From: Bosea sp. AS-1
GTDB lineage: Bacteria > Pseudomonadota > Alphaproteobacteria > Rhizobiales > Beijerinckiaceae
DNA: 64,000 nt
Direction of reading: 5' to 3'
Assembly (NCBI RefSeq): GCF_002220095.1
Contig: NZ_CP022372.1
Coordinates: 3,258,501 to 3,322,500 of the forward strand
Positions 17,948 to 27,256 of the stretch are shown here, piece after piece; the stretch's first letter is position 1, and each line of letters opens with the position of its first letter. The notes under the pieces were generated by a model. That model saw nothing but the letters and a program-made list of their open reading frames with translations. It was not told where the DNA came from and did not search any database. The translations under genes and the position numbers were made by a program.

Positions 17948-18829
17948 ATGAGACAGGTTCCCGGCATCTTCGGCAGCTCAGAGACGCATTGGGTCGGCGA
18001 CGGCTTTCCGGTGCGTTCGATGTTCTCGCATGCAGCCCAGGGCGACCATGTGAGTCCCTTCCTGCTGCTCGACTATGCCGGGCCGGCCGCGTTCTCTCCC
18101 GCGGAGCACCCGCGCGGCGTCGGCGTCCACCCCCATCGCGGCTTCGCGACCGTCACCATCGTCTATCAGGGCGAGGTCGAGCATCGCGACTCGACCGGCG
18201 AAGGCGGCCTGATCGGCCCCGGCGACGTGCAGTGGATGACCGCCGCTTCCGGCATCCTGCACGAGGAATTCCATTCGCAGGCCTTCACCCGCAAGGGCGG
18301 CACGCTCGAGATGGTGCAGCTCTGGGTGAACCTGCCGGCGAAGGACAAGGGGGTTGAGCCCGGCTACCAAACGCTGCTCGACAAGGACATCCCGACCGTC
18401 GAGCTGCCCGGCGATGCCGGTACGTTGCGTGTCATCGCCGGCGACTACAAGGGCCAAGCCGGCCTGGCCCGAACCTTCACCCCGATCGACATCTGGGATC
18501 TTCGCCTCAACCGCGGTGGAACGACCTCGCTGACCCTGCCGGAGGGGCACATGCTCGGCATCGCCGTGCTGCGTGGCCATGTCCTGATCAATGGCGCCGA
18601 CAAGGTCCGCGAGGCCCAGTTCGTGCTGCTCGACCGCGAAGGCGGCGCCGTCACGATCGAAGGCGAGACCGACGCGACGCTGCTGGTCCTCAGCGGCGAG
18701 CCCATCGACGAGCCAGTCGCGATGCATGGCCCCTTCGTCATGAACACAACGGAAGAGATCCATCAGGCCATGGCCGATTTCCAGAGCGGCCGCTTCGGCA
18801 AGATCCCGCCCAGCAAGATCCCGGCCTGA
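17948..18829 (+). CDS. Pirin-family protein
   Basis: The ATG at 17948 follows AAGGAG and gives 293 residues, the normal pirin length. The N-terminal cupin carries the pirin signature HPHRGFATVTIVYQGEVEHRDSTG (about 58-81). It also has a G-D-V-Q-W-M-T-A segment and a G-I-L-H-E-E loop, which together provide the His/His/His/Glu metal site. Pirins are iron-binding cupins. Some have quercetinase activity and others act as redox-sensing co-regulators. It heads a three-gene set with an isochorismatase-like hydrolase and WrbA, under a divergent LysR gene. A second pirin gene occurs at 35620, again beside an isochorismatase-like gene. Confidence 0.9.
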   Translation: MRQVPGIFGSSETHWVGDGFPVRSMFSHAAQGDHVSPFLLLDYAGPAAFSPAEHPRGVGVHPHRGFATVTIVYQGEVEHRDSTGEGGLIGPGDVQWMTAASGILHEEFHSQAFTRKGGTLEMVQLWVNLPAKDKGVEPGYQTLLDKDIPTVELPGDAGTLRVIAGDYKGQAGLARTFTPIDIWDLRLNRGGTTSLTLPEGHMLGIAVLRGHVLINGADKVREAQFVLLDREGGAVTIEGETDATLLVLSGEPIDEPVAMHGPFVMNTTEEIHQAMADFQSGRFGKIPPSKIPA

Positions 18830-18892
18830 TCGCCGGCAACGGCGCCGTCCGCCGCCGCGATGCCGGACATCTGCAAGCAAGGAGATGACGCC

Positions 18893-19582
18893 ATGACGAC
18901 CTCAGGCAATCCCGCCAACTTCAACGGCCAGCGGCCCATCATCGACCCGGACGATGCGGTCATGCTGCTGATCGACCACCAGAGCGGCCTGTTCCAGACC
19001 GTCGCCGACATGCCGATGCCAGTGCTGCGCAACCATGCCACCGCGCTCGCCAGGATGGCGACGCTGAGCAAGATGCCGGTGATCACCACCGCCTCGGTGC
19101 CGCAGGGGCCGAACGGCCCGCTGATCCCGGAAATCCATGAGAACGCGCCGCATGCCAAGTACGTCGCCCGCAAGGGCGAGATCAATGCCTGGGACAACCC
19201 CGACTTTGTCGCCGCGGTGAAGGCGACCGGGCGCAAGACCCTGATCATCGCCGGTACCATCACCTCGGTCTGCATGGCCTTCCCTGCGATCGCCGCCGCC
19301 CATGAAGGTTACAAGGTGTTCGCCGTGGTCGACGCTTCCGGCACCTATTCGAAGATGGCGCAGGAGATCACGCTCGCCCGCATCGTCCAGGCCGGCGTCG
19401 TGCCTATGGACACAGCCGCCGTTGCCTCCGAATTGCAGAAGACCTGGCATCGCGAGGACGCGCAAGCATGGGCCGAGGTCTATACGAAGATCTTCCCGCC
19501 CTATCAGCTGCTGATCGAGAGCTACCTGAAGGCACAACAGGTCCAGAAGGACCAGGAACAGCTCGACTCCCAACGCAGCTGA
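18893..19582 (+). CDS. Isochorismatase-like cysteine hydrolase (YcaC type)
   Basis: The ATG at 18893 follows AAGGAG and gives 229 residues. The catalytic triad of the family is visible: D28 in LLIDHQSG, K94 in ARKGEINAW and C127 in [11 protein letters not shown]. YcaC-like enzymes are soluble oligomeric hydrolases, usually of unknown substrate. It lies 63 nt after the pirin gene and 85 nt before wrbA, so all three may be cotranscribed. A paralogue with a changed lysine position lies at 36819, beside the second pirin gene. Confidence 0.88.
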   Translation: MTTSGNPANFNGQRPIIDPDDAVMLLIDHQSGLFQTVADMPMPVLRNHATALARMATLSKMPVITTASVPQGPNGPLIPEIHENAPHAKYVARKGEINAWDNPDFVAAVKATGRKTLIIAGTITSVCMAFPAIAAAHEGYKVFAVVDASGTYSKMAQEITLARIVQAGVVPMDTAAVASELQKTWHREDAQAWAEVYTKIFPPYQLLIESYLKAQQVQKDQEQLDSQRS

Positions 19583-19667
19583 CGCACAATCTCACTGTGG
19601 CACCGCCGGGGCGCAAGCGCCGGCGGATCACGCCCCGCGCAGAGTCTTTTTCAGAAAGGACAGCGAC

Positions 19668-20270
19668 ATGACGAAGGTACTCGTCCTCTATTACTCCAGC
19701 TACGGCCATATCGAGACAATGGCGCAGGTCGTCGCCGAAGGCGTGCGCGAGGCCGGCGCCCAAGCGGTCATCAAGCGGGTGCCCGAGCTCGTGCCCGAGG
19801 AAATCGCCCGCAAGTCCGGCTTCAAGCTCGACCAGACGGCGCCCATCGCGACCGTCGACGAACTGCCGGATTACGACGCGATCATCATCGGCGTGCCGAC
19901 CCGTTTTGGTAACATGCCGGCGCAGATGAAGAACTTCCTCGATCAGACCGGCGGTCTCTGGGCCCAGGGCAAGCTCGTCGGCAAGGTCGGCAGCGTCTTC
20001 ACTTCGACCGCGACACAGCACGGCGGCCAGGAAAGCACGATCCTCTCGACCCAGATCGTGCTGCTGCATCAGGGCATGGTCATCGTCGGCCTGCCTTACA
20101 GCTTCCAGGGCCAGATGACGCTGGCGGAGATCACGGGCGGGTCGCCCTACGGCGCCAGCACGATCGCGGCCGGGGACGGCTCGCGCCAACCCTCGCAGAA
20201 TGAGCTCGCGGGCGCCCGCTATCAGGGCCGGCATGTGGCGCAGATCGCGAGCAAACTCGCCGCCAAGTGA
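19668..20270 (+). CDS. wrbA: NAD(P)H:quinone oxidoreductase, type IV
   Basis: The 200-residue flavodoxin-fold protein is the standard WrbA length. The FMN phosphate loop [12 protein letters not shown] is near residues 8-19, the isoalloxazine contact is in GVPTRFGNM, and the family segment [11 protein letters not shown] is present. WrbA reduces quinones to hydroquinones by two electrons, preventing semiquinone cycling. It is the last gene before a strong terminator and completes the pirin-isochorismatase-WrbA set. Confidence 0.93.
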   Translation: MTKVLVLYYSSYGHIETMAQVVAEGVREAGAQAVIKRVPELVPEEIARKSGFKLDQTAPIATVDELPDYDAIIIGVPTRFGNMPAQMKNFLDQTGGLWAQGKLVGKVGSVFTSTATQHGGQESTILSTQIVLLHQGMVIVGLPYSFQGQMTLAEITGGSPYGASTIAAGDGSRQPSQNELAGARYQGRHVAQIASKLAAK

Positions 20271-20278
20271 GCGGCTTG

Positions 20279-20306
20279 GGCGGGCCCACCGGCCCGCCTT
20301 TTCTTT
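20279..20306 (+). terminator. Rho-independent terminator after wrbA
   Basis: GGCGGGCC at 20279-20286 and GGCCCGCC at 20291-20298 form a perfect 8-bp stem with a CACC loop, followed directly by TTTTCTTT. It lies 8 bp after the wrbA stop and ends the operon that starts at 17948. Confidence 0.85.
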
Positions 20307-20322
20307 GCCAAGGCTCCGGCGC

Positions 20323-21291
20323 TCAAAGCCCCTCATGGTCATGAAGAGCGGCCATGATCTCCGCCCTCAGCCAGGCAACCGACGGATGGGCTCCCATCGT
20401 CCGATGCGAGAGCATCGAGATCTGCAATGGTGGGCTGGCATAGGGCGGGTCGCGGAACGCCAGCACTTGATGCTGCTCCGCGAGGTGCTTCGGCACGAAG
20501 GCGATCATGTCCGTCGATGCGACCAGGGGAGGAACCGCTAGGATGTGCGAGGCGGTCGCTCCCACCGTCCTGGTCAGCCCGGCCTCCAGTAGCAGAGCAT
20601 CGAGCTGCAGCGGATTGCTGCTGACATAAGCACGCTCCAGCCCCTCCTGATCGATAGTCCCGCCGGCCGTCATCGCCCCCTGCCCCGCGATCAGGATGTC
20701 GAGATGCGGATAGCGGGCCAATGCCGTGAGATCGAAGGCGCCGTCGGTCGCCGGATGCCCCGCTCGCATGATCCACACGTTCGGACCGCTCACCAATGGC
20801 TCCATGGCGAAGCGCGAGGGCGCGCGCCCGAAGGCACCAATGACCAGATGGAGCGTGCCGCGATCGAGCCCTTCGACAAGGTTGAGATCGTTGAATGGCC
20901 GTAACCAGAACCGCACCCTCGGTGCAACCTGCTGCAAACGACGCAGGAGCGGCGGCATCAGCGTGCCGATGACATAGTCCGATGTCGCGATGACAAACTG
21001 TGCTTCCGCTGTCGCCGGATCGAAGCGCGGCCCTTGGAAGGCGGCCTCGATCTGATGGAGAGCCTCCCGAAGCGGAGAGGACAGCTCCATCGCCCTCGGC
21101 GTCGGATGCATGCGATCCGGACCACGGATGAACAACTCGTCATCGAGCTGACGGCGCAGCTTGTTCAAGGCATGGCTCACCGCCGACTGCGTCAACCCTA
21201 GTCGCGCCGCCGCGCGAGAGACGCCCTGTTCTTCCATGACGGCATCGAAGATGCGGATGAGATTGAGGTCGGCGTTATGAATAGAGCTCAT
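20323..21291 (-). CDS. LysR-family regulator of the adjacent efflux operon
   Basis: The 322-residue protein begins DLNLIRIFDAVMEEQGVSRAA, with the NodD/NahR-like LysR start, then L-G-L-T-Q-S-A-V-S-H-A-L-N-K-L-R. The effector domain begins near FVIATSDY. It is divergent from the EmrA-type gene at 21407. A near-perfect inverted repeat starts 3 bp upstream of its start codon. By position it should control the emrAB-like pump. The effector is unknown. Confidence 0.9.
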   Translation of the reverse strand: MSSIHNADLNLIRIFDAVMEEQGVSRAAARLGLTQSAVSHALNKLRRQLDDELFIRGPDRMHPTPRAMELSSPLREALHQIEAAFQGPRFDPATAEAQFVIATSDYVIGTLMPPLLRRLQQVAPRVRFWLRPFNDLNLVEGLDRGTLHLVIGAFGRAPSRFAMEPLVSGPNVWIMRAGHPATDGAFDLTALARYPHLDILIAGQGAMTAGGTIDQEGLERAYVSSNPLQLDALLLEAGLTRTVGATASHILAVPPLVASTDMIAFVPKHLAEQHQVLAFRDPPYASPPLQISMLSHRTMGAHPSVAWLRAEIMAALHDHEGL

Positions 21292-21293
21292 TT

Positions 21294-21318
21294 TTCAAAT
21301 GGTATCAGTTCATTTCAA
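21294..21318. promoter_or_regulatory. Imperfect inverted repeat upstream of divergent lysR and efflux operon
   Basis: TTCAAATG at 21294-21301 and CATTTCAA at 21311-21318 match as an 8-bp dyad with one mismatch and a 9-bp spacer. It sits in the AT-rich 115-bp region between the divergent genes. It is a candidate LysR box. Confidence 0.35.
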
Positions 21319-21406
21319 TCATAACCATACAGCTCCTACATCTGGTTCTGCAATCAGCCGCGACAGATAGGCCAAGGGCCTTCGCGGCTGACGCGGAGCC
21401 AACATC

Positions 21407-22555
21407 ATGAGCGCAGCCATCGCACGCCTCGCCCCGGCAGAGGGACAACCGAAGATCACCACCAACCCCGCGCCGGCGCAGAGGCGAAAGCCGCGCCGGG
21501 CGCTGATCAATCTCGCCCGCGCCTCGGTGCTCGTCGGCGGCGTCGGCCTTGCGATCGTCATCCCTCTTGGCTGGGGGCATTGGGTTGCGGGCATGACCGA
21601 CCAGACGACCGACAATGCCTATGTTCGCGCCGATACGACGCCGATCAGCACGCAGGTCAATGGCCGGATCAAGCGGCTCGCAGTCGCGGATTTCCAGACG
21701 GTCAAGGCGGGAGACCCGCTATTCGAGATCGACGATGCGGAATACGTCGCCCGCGTTTCTCAGGCCGAGGCTGGAGTTGCAGCCGCCGAGGCCGCCCTGC
21801 GCAACCTCGAAAGCCGGATCGAGCTTCAGCGGCTCACGATCACGCAGGCGGAATCCGGCATCGCCGCGATCCTCGCCGACCGTGATCGCGCCTCGCAGGA
21901 ACGCGGGCGGCAGGAGGCGCTGACCCGCGACGGCTGGACCACAGCCCAGCGCCTCGAGCTCGCCGTCGCCGATACGAAGCGCTTCGATGCCCGTCTGCGC
22001 GAGAAGGAGGCCGAAGTGGCGGTCCAGCGCCAGCAGCTCGAGGTGCTCAGCACGCAGGAGCAACAGGCCAGGGCTGAGCAGGAGGGCCGTCGCGCCGCCC
22101 TCGACCTCGCCCGGATCGAGCTGGGCAACACCCGGATTGTCGCGCCGGTTGCTGGTGCGGTCAGCGCCAGTGCGGCTCGTGAAGGACAATATGTCAGAAC
22201 GGGCACGCAGCTGATCTCAGTCGTGCCGCTGCAGCAGGTCCATGTGATCGCCAACTACAAGGAGACCCAGCTCTCGCGTGTCCGCCCCGGGCAACTGGTG
22301 AGCCTCAAGATCGACACCTTCCCTGGGCTCGAGCTCAAGGGTCGAGTCGAGCGTCTTTCGCCGGCGAGCGGTGCGGAATTCAGTCTGCTGCCGGCCGACA
22401 ATGCGACCGGCAACTTCACCAAGGTCGCCCAGCGTATCGCCGTCCGCATTGCGCTCGATCCGGCGCCGGAGCTGCAGGGCCTGCTACGCCCGGGAATGTC
22501 GGTGGTCACGACCATCCACACCGACCGGCAGGCCACGGACGCGGCCGCGCACTGA
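21407..22555 (+). CDS. HlyD/EmrA-family membrane fusion protein
   Basis: The 382-residue protein has a proline-rich cytosolic start and one membrane helix at about 40-58. It carries the EmrA signature TDNAYVRADTTPISTQVNG (68-86), a long coiled-coil hairpin (about 115-240, rich in A/E/R/Q) and a lipoyl/beta-barrel return segment APVAGAVSASAAREGQYV. It connects the inner-membrane carrier encoded next door to an outer-membrane channel. The carrier gene follows after 24 bp. No TolC-like gene is in the window. Confidence 0.9.
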   Translation: MSAAIARLAPAEGQPKITTNPAPAQRRKPRRALINLARASVLVGGVGLAIVIPLGWGHWVAGMTDQTTDNAYVRADTTPISTQVNGRIKRLAVADFQTVKAGDPLFEIDDAEYVARVSQAEAGVAAAEAALRNLESRIELQRLTITQAESGIAAILADRDRASQERGRQEALTRDGWTTAQRLELAVADTKRFDARLREKEAEVAVQRQQLEVLSTQEQQARAEQEGRRAALDLARIELGNTRIVAPVAGAVSASAAREGQYVRTGTQLISVVPLQQVHVIANYKETQLSRVRPGQLVSLKIDTFPGLELKGRVERLSPASGAEFSLLPADNATGNFTKVAQRIAVRIALDPAPELQGLLRPGMSVVTTIHTDRQATDAAAH

Positions 22556-22579
22556 GCCATTCTTTCGGGGAGAACGTCC

Positions 22580-24157
22580 ATGGCCTCCACCGCCCACCCG
22601 GCAGCGCCAGCCAGGCCGACCCCGGCGGCGCCGAGCCTGCGTGCGATCGTCGGCGTCGCCGCCGTGCTGCTCGGCACCTTCACCTCGCTGATCAACGCGC
22701 GCCTGACCGATATCGGCCTCGGCGACATCCGCGGCGCGCTCGGCATCGGCGCTGACGAAGGCTCCTGGATCGTCACGGCCTATATCGCCGCCGAGGTGGC
22801 TGCAATCCCGGCAGGGGTCTGGCTGCGCGGCATCCTCTCGCCCGCCCGCGGCGTACTGCTCGGCTCGCTCCTGTTCACACTATTCTCGCTTGCCGCACCG
22901 TTCAGCCCGTCATTGCCGACGCTGCTGACGATCCAGGCCCTGCGCGGGCTGAGCGCTGGCGTGCTGATCCCGATGGCCTATGCCGTCGTGATGCGGCATC
23001 TGCCCCAGCATCTGCGTCTCTACGGCCTGTCCCTCTATGCCTTGATCTCGGCCTTCACGCCGTCGCTCTCCGTCTTCATCGAAGCCTGGGTGCTAGAGCG
23101 CTTCAGCTGGCAGTACCTGTTCTGGCTCAACGTGCTGCCCGGCGTGTTGACGCTGTTCGCAGGCGCCTACGGGCTGACGCGCGATCCGATCAAGTACATG
23201 CGCTTTCGCCGCCCCGACAGCTTCAGCATCGTCGCCCTGTCGCTCGGGCTGGCGGCGCTGGTGACGGCGCTCGACCAGGGCAACCGGCTCGACTGGTTCG
23301 CCTCGGGACTGATCGCTGGGCTTTCCGCCTCGGCCATCCTCCTGCTGGGCGGCGCGCTGGTGCATGCCCTGCTGCATCACGACCCGCTGGTCGATCCACG
23401 CCTGCTCTGGCGGCGCAACACCGGTCTCGGCCTGTTCATGATGTTCCTGACACGGATCGCGGCGATGTCGTCGGCCCTCGTGCTGCCGCAGTATCTCGCC
23501 CGCATCCAGGGCTTCCGCGCCTTGGAGAGCGGCAGCGTCTTCCTCGCCTCGGCCCTGCCGCAACTGGTGCTGATGCCGCTCGTCGCATGGCTCTGCTACC
23601 GCATCGACCCGCGCCATCTGATGGCGTTCGGCGCGGCGCTCACCGGTGCCGGGCTGCTGGCGATGACGGGGCTCACGCATGAATGGAGCGGCAACGAATT
23701 CCTGCTGCCGCTGGCCCTGCAATCGAGCGCCGCGCCTTTCGTCGCGATCCCGACGATGGTCTTGATCACGGAGGATATTGCGATCCGCGAGATCCCGTGG
23801 ATCGCTTCGCTGGTCCACATCGTCCGGACCGTCGGCTCGGCCGTTGGCGTCGCCGCGGTCGGCACGTTCGTGCGGGTCCAGGAGCAGGTGAATTCGAACC
23901 TGCTGGGCCTCCATGTCACAGCGACGAGCGGGCCGGCCGGGCAGCGCATCGAGGCCTTGTCGCAGGCCTTGGCCTCGCATCTTCCCGATGCCGCCGCCGC
24001 GAAGGCCGCGACCGCGTTCGTCGCCCGTCTCGTCCAGCGCGAAGCCTTCGTCCTGGCCTATCGCGACGCCTTCCTGCTGCTAGGCAGCATGATGCTGGCG
24101 GCAGCCCTGATCAGCCTCCTCTTCCGCAGGACGCCCCTGCCCGGAAAGCTGCTGTAG
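22580..24157 (+). CDS. DHA2-family MFS drug efflux carrier (EmrB-like)
   Basis: The 525-residue protein is long enough for 14 membrane helices, as in EmrB. Recognisable features are ALGIGADEGSWIVTAYIAAEVAAIP near the N-terminus and the following P-x-G-V-W-L-R helix. The middle loop RDPIKYMRFRRPDSF and an R-I-A-A-M-S-S helix are also present. It pairs with the fusion protein at 21407 to pump drugs or toxic aromatics out of the cell by proton antiport. Substrates are unknown. Confidence 0.9.
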   Translation: MASTAHPAAPARPTPAAPSLRAIVGVAAVLLGTFTSLINARLTDIGLGDIRGALGIGADEGSWIVTAYIAAEVAAIPAGVWLRGILSPARGVLLGSLLFTLFSLAAPFSPSLPTLLTIQALRGLSAGVLIPMAYAVVMRHLPQHLRLYGLSLYALISAFTPSLSVFIEAWVLERFSWQYLFWLNVLPGVLTLFAGAYGLTRDPIKYMRFRRPDSFSIVALSLGLAALVTALDQGNRLDWFASGLIAGLSASAILLLGGALVHALLHHDPLVDPRLLWRRNTGLGLFMMFLTRIAAMSSALVLPQYLARIQGFRALESGSVFLASALPQLVLMPLVAWLCYRIDPRHLMAFGAALTGAGLLAMTGLTHEWSGNEFLLPLALQSSAAPFVAIPTMVLITEDIAIREIPWIASLVHIVRTVGSAVGVAAVGTFVRVQEQVNSNLLGLHVTATSGPAGQRIEALSQALASHLPDAAAAKAATAFVARLVQREAFVLAYRDAFLLLGSMMLAAALISLLFRRTPLPGKLL

Positions 24158-24178
24158 ATCGTTTCAAAGGAGCTTCTC

Positions 24179-24634
24179 ATGTCACCCGAAACGCCATGCC
24201 CCAACGAATACTCCACCTTCTCGGTCATCGTGCGTAAAACTGCTATTTCGGCAGGTCTGGTTCTTCTCGCCGGGGGCTTCGTGTTCAGCGGCGTCAGCAA
24301 ACTGTTCGATTTCTCGGCCGCGACAGCGGAGATGGCGCATCACGGCCTGCCCTTTCCCGCCTTGATGGCAGCGGCCGTCATCGTCACCCAGCTCGGCGGC
24401 TCAGCCCTGCTGATCTGGCCGCGGACGAGCTGGATCGGCGCCGGCTTGCTGGCCGGTTTCACCGCGATGGCGACCCTGATCGCTCATGCGCCGTGGAGCG
24501 ATGCCGGCCCGATCGTGCTGCCACAAAGCGTGGTCTTCCTGCAGAATGCCGGGATTCTCGGGGGGCTGCTGCTCGCGCTGGCCTTCGGTGCGAGAGGCTC
24601 GATCGCGAGGCTGATCGAGCGCTTCCGCACTTGA
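24179..24634 (+). CDS. DoxX-family membrane protein
   Basis: The start follows AAAGGAG and gives 151 residues. Four hydrophobic segments and the DoxX pattern VFSGVSKLFDFSAATAEMAHHGLP fit the family. DoxX proteins are small four-helix membrane proteins often near redox and catabolic genes. Their biochemical role is poorly known. It lies 21 bp after the MFS gene and is probably part of the efflux operon. It is one of three DoxX-type genes in the window (also 37963 and 54747). Confidence 0.8.
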   Translation: MSPETPCPNEYSTFSVIVRKTAISAGLVLLAGGFVFSGVSKLFDFSAATAEMAHHGLPFPALMAAAVIVTQLGGSALLIWPRTSWIGAGLLAGFTAMATLIAHAPWSDAGPIVLPQSVVFLQNAGILGGLLLALAFGARGSIARLIERFRT

Positions 24635-24668
24635 TCGTGCGAGAACCGGATTCGGTTCCATCAGACAA

Positions 24669-24695
24669 GGGCCGTGCGGTACCGCCCCCTTTTTT
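24669..24695 (+). terminator. Candidate terminator after the efflux operon
   Basis: GGGC at 24669-24672 can pair with GCCC at 24684-24687, followed by CC and a run of six T at 24690-24695. A second hairpin, GAACCG-GATT-CGGTTC, lies just upstream at 24643-24658. The pair separates the DoxX gene from the convergent RraA-like gene. Confidence 0.5.
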
Positions 24696-25210
24696 CACTC
24701 AGCTTGGTCTGGCGGCAGGCTGATGGCGTCGAGGTCGAGGCGGCTGCGGCTCACCAGGACGGAATCCTCGTCCGCGTAGACCCAGTCTCCCGGCTGGAAA
24801 CGCACGGAGCCGAACTCCACCGGCACACCGCTGAGGCCCGCGGCTGCATGCGCGCCGCGGCGTGCCGTTGCCCCCAGGGCTTTCACACCGATGTCGAGTT
24901 TGGTCAGGCCTGCCGTGTCGCGGACCACGCCGTTGATCACCACGCCGGCCCAGTGGTTGGCGATGGCGATCTCGGCGAGCCTGTCGCCGAGGACGCCGAT
25001 CCGCTTCGAGCCTCCGGCGTCGACCACGAGCACTCTGCCTTGCCCTTCGTTGCTCAATTCCTTCAGCAGTGGAGAATGATCCTCGAACGTTTTGAGGCAA
25101 ACACATGGGCCGTAGAAGCGGTGGCGCTGGCCATAGGAATTGAACTGCAACTCGCAGACCTCAACCGCTTCCGGATAGGTATCATAGATGTCTGCCGTGC
25201 CGATCAGCAT
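24695..25210 (-). CDS. RraA-family protein, possible class II aldolase/oxaloacetate decarboxylase
   Basis: The ATG at 25210 gives 171 residues. The longer frame adds a non-homologous arginine-rich leader. The sequence is close to RraA (RNase E inhibitor): IYDTYPEAVEVCELQFNSYG, a C-L-K-T-F-E-D segment, a G-R-V-L-V-V-D-A-G-G segment and LDIGVKAL. However, it has R97-D98 in NGVVRDT. In the related 4-hydroxy-4-methyl-2-oxoglutarate aldolases that aspartate binds the catalytic metal, whereas E. coli RraA lacks it (recalled, not checked). It is the last gene of a catabolic-looking importer/CoA-ligase operon, 91 nt after the binding protein, which favours an enzymatic role. Confidence 0.75.
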   Translation of the reverse strand: MLIGTADIYDTYPEAVEVCELQFNSYGQRHRFYGPCVCLKTFEDHSPLLKELSNEGQGRVLVVDAGGSKRIGVLGDRLAEIAIANHWAGVVINGVVRDTAGLTKLDIGVKALGATARRGAHAAAGLSGVPVEFGSVRFQPGDWVYADEDSVLVSRSRLDLDAISLPPDQAE

Positions 25211-25241
25211 CGGGGCCTCGTTTGACGAAAGACTGAAACGA

Positions 25242-25276
25242 GCACGCGCGACGGTACTTAGCTCGCACGCGCGTGC
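25242..25276 (-). other. Intercistronic hairpin between binding-protein and RraA-like genes
   Basis: GCACGCGCG at 25242-25250 pairs perfectly with CGCGCGTGC at 25268-25276 across a 17-bp loop. There is no T-run. It could stabilise the abundant binding-protein mRNA or uncouple expression of the last gene. Confidence 0.35.
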
Positions 25277-25301
25277 AGATCGCGTGATCCCGAAATCGGC
25301 T

Positions 25302-26492
25302 CTAGCGTGCCGGATAGCGCAGCGGGGCCGCAGCCTTCTCCGCCGGCCAAACGACTTCGAAGCCGTCATTCGCCTGATATTGGACGGCGATCATGGTCTT
25401 CTCGGTGATGAGCTGATGGAGGCCGCCGAGATCGGACGGCTCGTATTTCACCTTGCCGTAAGGCGTGGAGAATTCGCTGCCAGCGAGCTTGGCGATGATG
25501 GCGTCGCGATCCCATTTGCCCGCCGCCTTGGCGGCATCGATCAGCGTCTGCATTGCGGCATAGCCCTGCACCGCCGTCGACACCACCTCTCCGCCGCGCG
25601 CCGCATCGGCCTTCCTGACCCATTCGGCGAGCCCCGGGGTCTTCTGCTTCGACGACCAGAGGTCGAGCACCACCACGCCGTCGCCCGCTGCGCCATAGTC
25701 GGAACGCTTTTCGCCGGCGCCCTGGGTCACGAGCAGTTTCGGCTTGATAGCGAGTTGCTGGGCCTGGCGCGCGATCTGCAGATTGTCGCCGGAATAGCCG
25801 ATGACGAAGAGAACATCGGGGTCGAGCGCCTTCACCCGGTTGAGGATCGGCGAGAAGTCGGGCGACCCCGCCCGGAAGGGCTCGTTCATGACAACGTCGA
25901 GCCCGGCCTCCTTGGCGAATTTCTGGGTGAATTTCGAGCCGTCGGTGCCGTAGAGCTTATCCTCATAGGCGATGGCGACGGTCTTGAGGCCGGGCACGCT
26001 CTTGAAGAAGTTCACGGCTGCCTTCTGGCGATGATAGTCCCAGATATAGACATGGAAGTACCAGGGATTCTTGCCGAAGCTCTCCTCCAGCCGAACGGAC
26101 GACGAGCCCGGATGGATGAAGATGGTGTTGTAGCGCTGGATCGCACTCAGCAAGGCGAAATCCGAGGTGCTGCCGAAGCCGCCGACCACGGCATCGACCT
26201 TGTCCTGTCCGCCCAGCTTGGCGGCAACGGTCGCGGAGGTGTTCGACTCACCCTTGGTATCCTCGACGATAAGCTCGAGCTTGCGGCCGAGCAGCCCGCC
26301 CTGCGCATTCACCTCGCCGGCCGCATATTGAATGCCCCAGAGGAGCTGGGTTCCGGCACCGGCCAACCCACCGGTCAGCGGCAGCGGCACGCCGATCCGG
26401 ATCGGCGGCTCGCCTTGCGCCTTGGCCGGCAATGCTGCAGCCAGCACGATCCCGGCTGCCATCGCAAGCTTCTTGATGGAACTCCGCATCAT
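25302..26492 (-). CDS. LIV-type ABC transporter substrate-binding protein (first system)
   Basis: The 396-residue protein begins with a signal peptide (MMRSSIKK, hydrophobic core, cleavage near P-A-K-A-Q-G). It continues with the Peripla_BP_6 start IRIGVPLPLTGGLAGAGTQLLWG and the V-N-A-Q-G-G-L-L-G-R-K-L-E-L segment. It belongs to the LivK/AmiC fold, which binds branched amino acids, amides or aromatic acids in the periplasm. Here it is the fifth-last element of an operon with LivH/M/G/F and a PaaK-like CoA ligase. An organic acid that is then CoA-activated is therefore a more likely ligand than an amino acid. Confidence 0.9.
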   Translation of the reverse strand: MMRSSIKKLAMAAGIVLAAALPAKAQGEPPIRIGVPLPLTGGLAGAGTQLLWGIQYAAGEVNAQGGLLGRKLELIVEDTKGESNTSATVAAKLGGQDKVDAVVGGFGSTSDFALLSAIQRYNTIFIHPGSSSVRLEESFGKNPWYFHVYIWDYHRQKAAVNFFKSVPGLKTVAIAYEDKLYGTDGSKFTQKFAKEAGLDVVMNEPFRAGSPDFSPILNRVKALDPDVLFVIGYSGDNLQIARQAQQLAIKPKLLVTQGAGEKRSDYGAAGDGVVVLDLWSSKQKTPGLAEWVRKADAARGGEVVSTAVQGYAAMQTLIDAAKAAGKWDRDAIIAKLAGSEFSTPYGKVKYEPSDLGGLHQLITEKTMIAVQYQANDGFEVVWPAEKAAAPLRYPAR

Positions 26493-26533
26493 CGGTCCTC
26501 CCCTATGTTATTGGCTTCAAAGGCTTCTCACCT

Positions 26534-27256
26534 TCACATACCCAGGTAGGCGACGCGCAGGCGCTCGTCGCTGCGCACCTCGTCGATCCCGCCTTCGAGC
26601 ATCACATGCCCCTCATTGAGGATGATGCAGCGGTCGGCGACCGCGATCGCAGCCGCCACGTTCTGCTCGGCCATCAGGATTGCGCAGTTGCTCGCGGCCT
26701 TGATGCGCCCGAGCGCCTCGAAAACATCCTCGACCAGCTTGGGTGAAAGCCCCGCCGAGGGTTCGTCGAGGATCATGACCCGCGGCTCGATCATCAGGGC
26801 GCGGGAGATCGCCAGCATCTGCCGCTGGCCGCCGCTCATCGAGCCGGCGAGCTGCTCGCGCCGCTCGTGCAGGATCGGGAAGAGCTCGAAGACGGTATCG
26901 AACGATCGCCTGCGTTCGGTGGCCGTTGCGGCGGGCCTGAGGGCCTCGAGCGCCCCGGTCAGGTTGTCAATGACGCTGACATTGGCGAAGCAGCGCGCGC
27001 CGTCGGGAACGAAGGCGATCGAGCGGCGCGCGAGTTGCCAAGGGTTGAGGCTGGACAATTCCTCGCCATCCAGCCGCACGGACCGGGTCCTGGCCCTGAC
27101 AGTGCCGACCACTGAGCGCAACGACGTGGTCTTGCCGGCGCCATTCGAGCCGAGCAGAACCATGACCTCTCCGCCGACGACGGACAGCGACAATTGCGGC
27201 ACAATGGTCAGGGCGCCGTACCCCGCGCCGGAGATCGCGGCCTCGAAGCGGTTCAT
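26534..27256 (-). CDS. LIV-type ABC transporter ATPase, LivF type (first system)
   Basis: The 240-residue ATPase has Walker A GSNGAGKT (about 36-43), the signature MSGGQRQMLAISRAL and Walker B VMILDEPSAGLSP. The C-terminal end, a D-E-R-L-R-V-A-Y-L-G motif, is typical of LivF. Its start overlaps the LivG-type stop (ATGA). It powers import together with the neighbouring ATPase. Confidence 0.93.
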   Translation of the reverse strand: MNRFEAAISGAGYGALTIVPQLSLSVVGGEVMVLLGSNGAGKTTSLRSVVGTVRARTRSVRLDGEELSSLNPWQLARRSIAFVPDGARCFANVSVIDNLTGALEALRPAATATERRRSFDTVFELFPILHERREQLAGSMSGGQRQMLAISRALMIEPRVMILDEPSAGLSPKLVEDVFEALGRIKAASNCAILMAEQNVAAAIAVADRCIILNEGHVMLEGGIDEVRSDERLRVAYLGM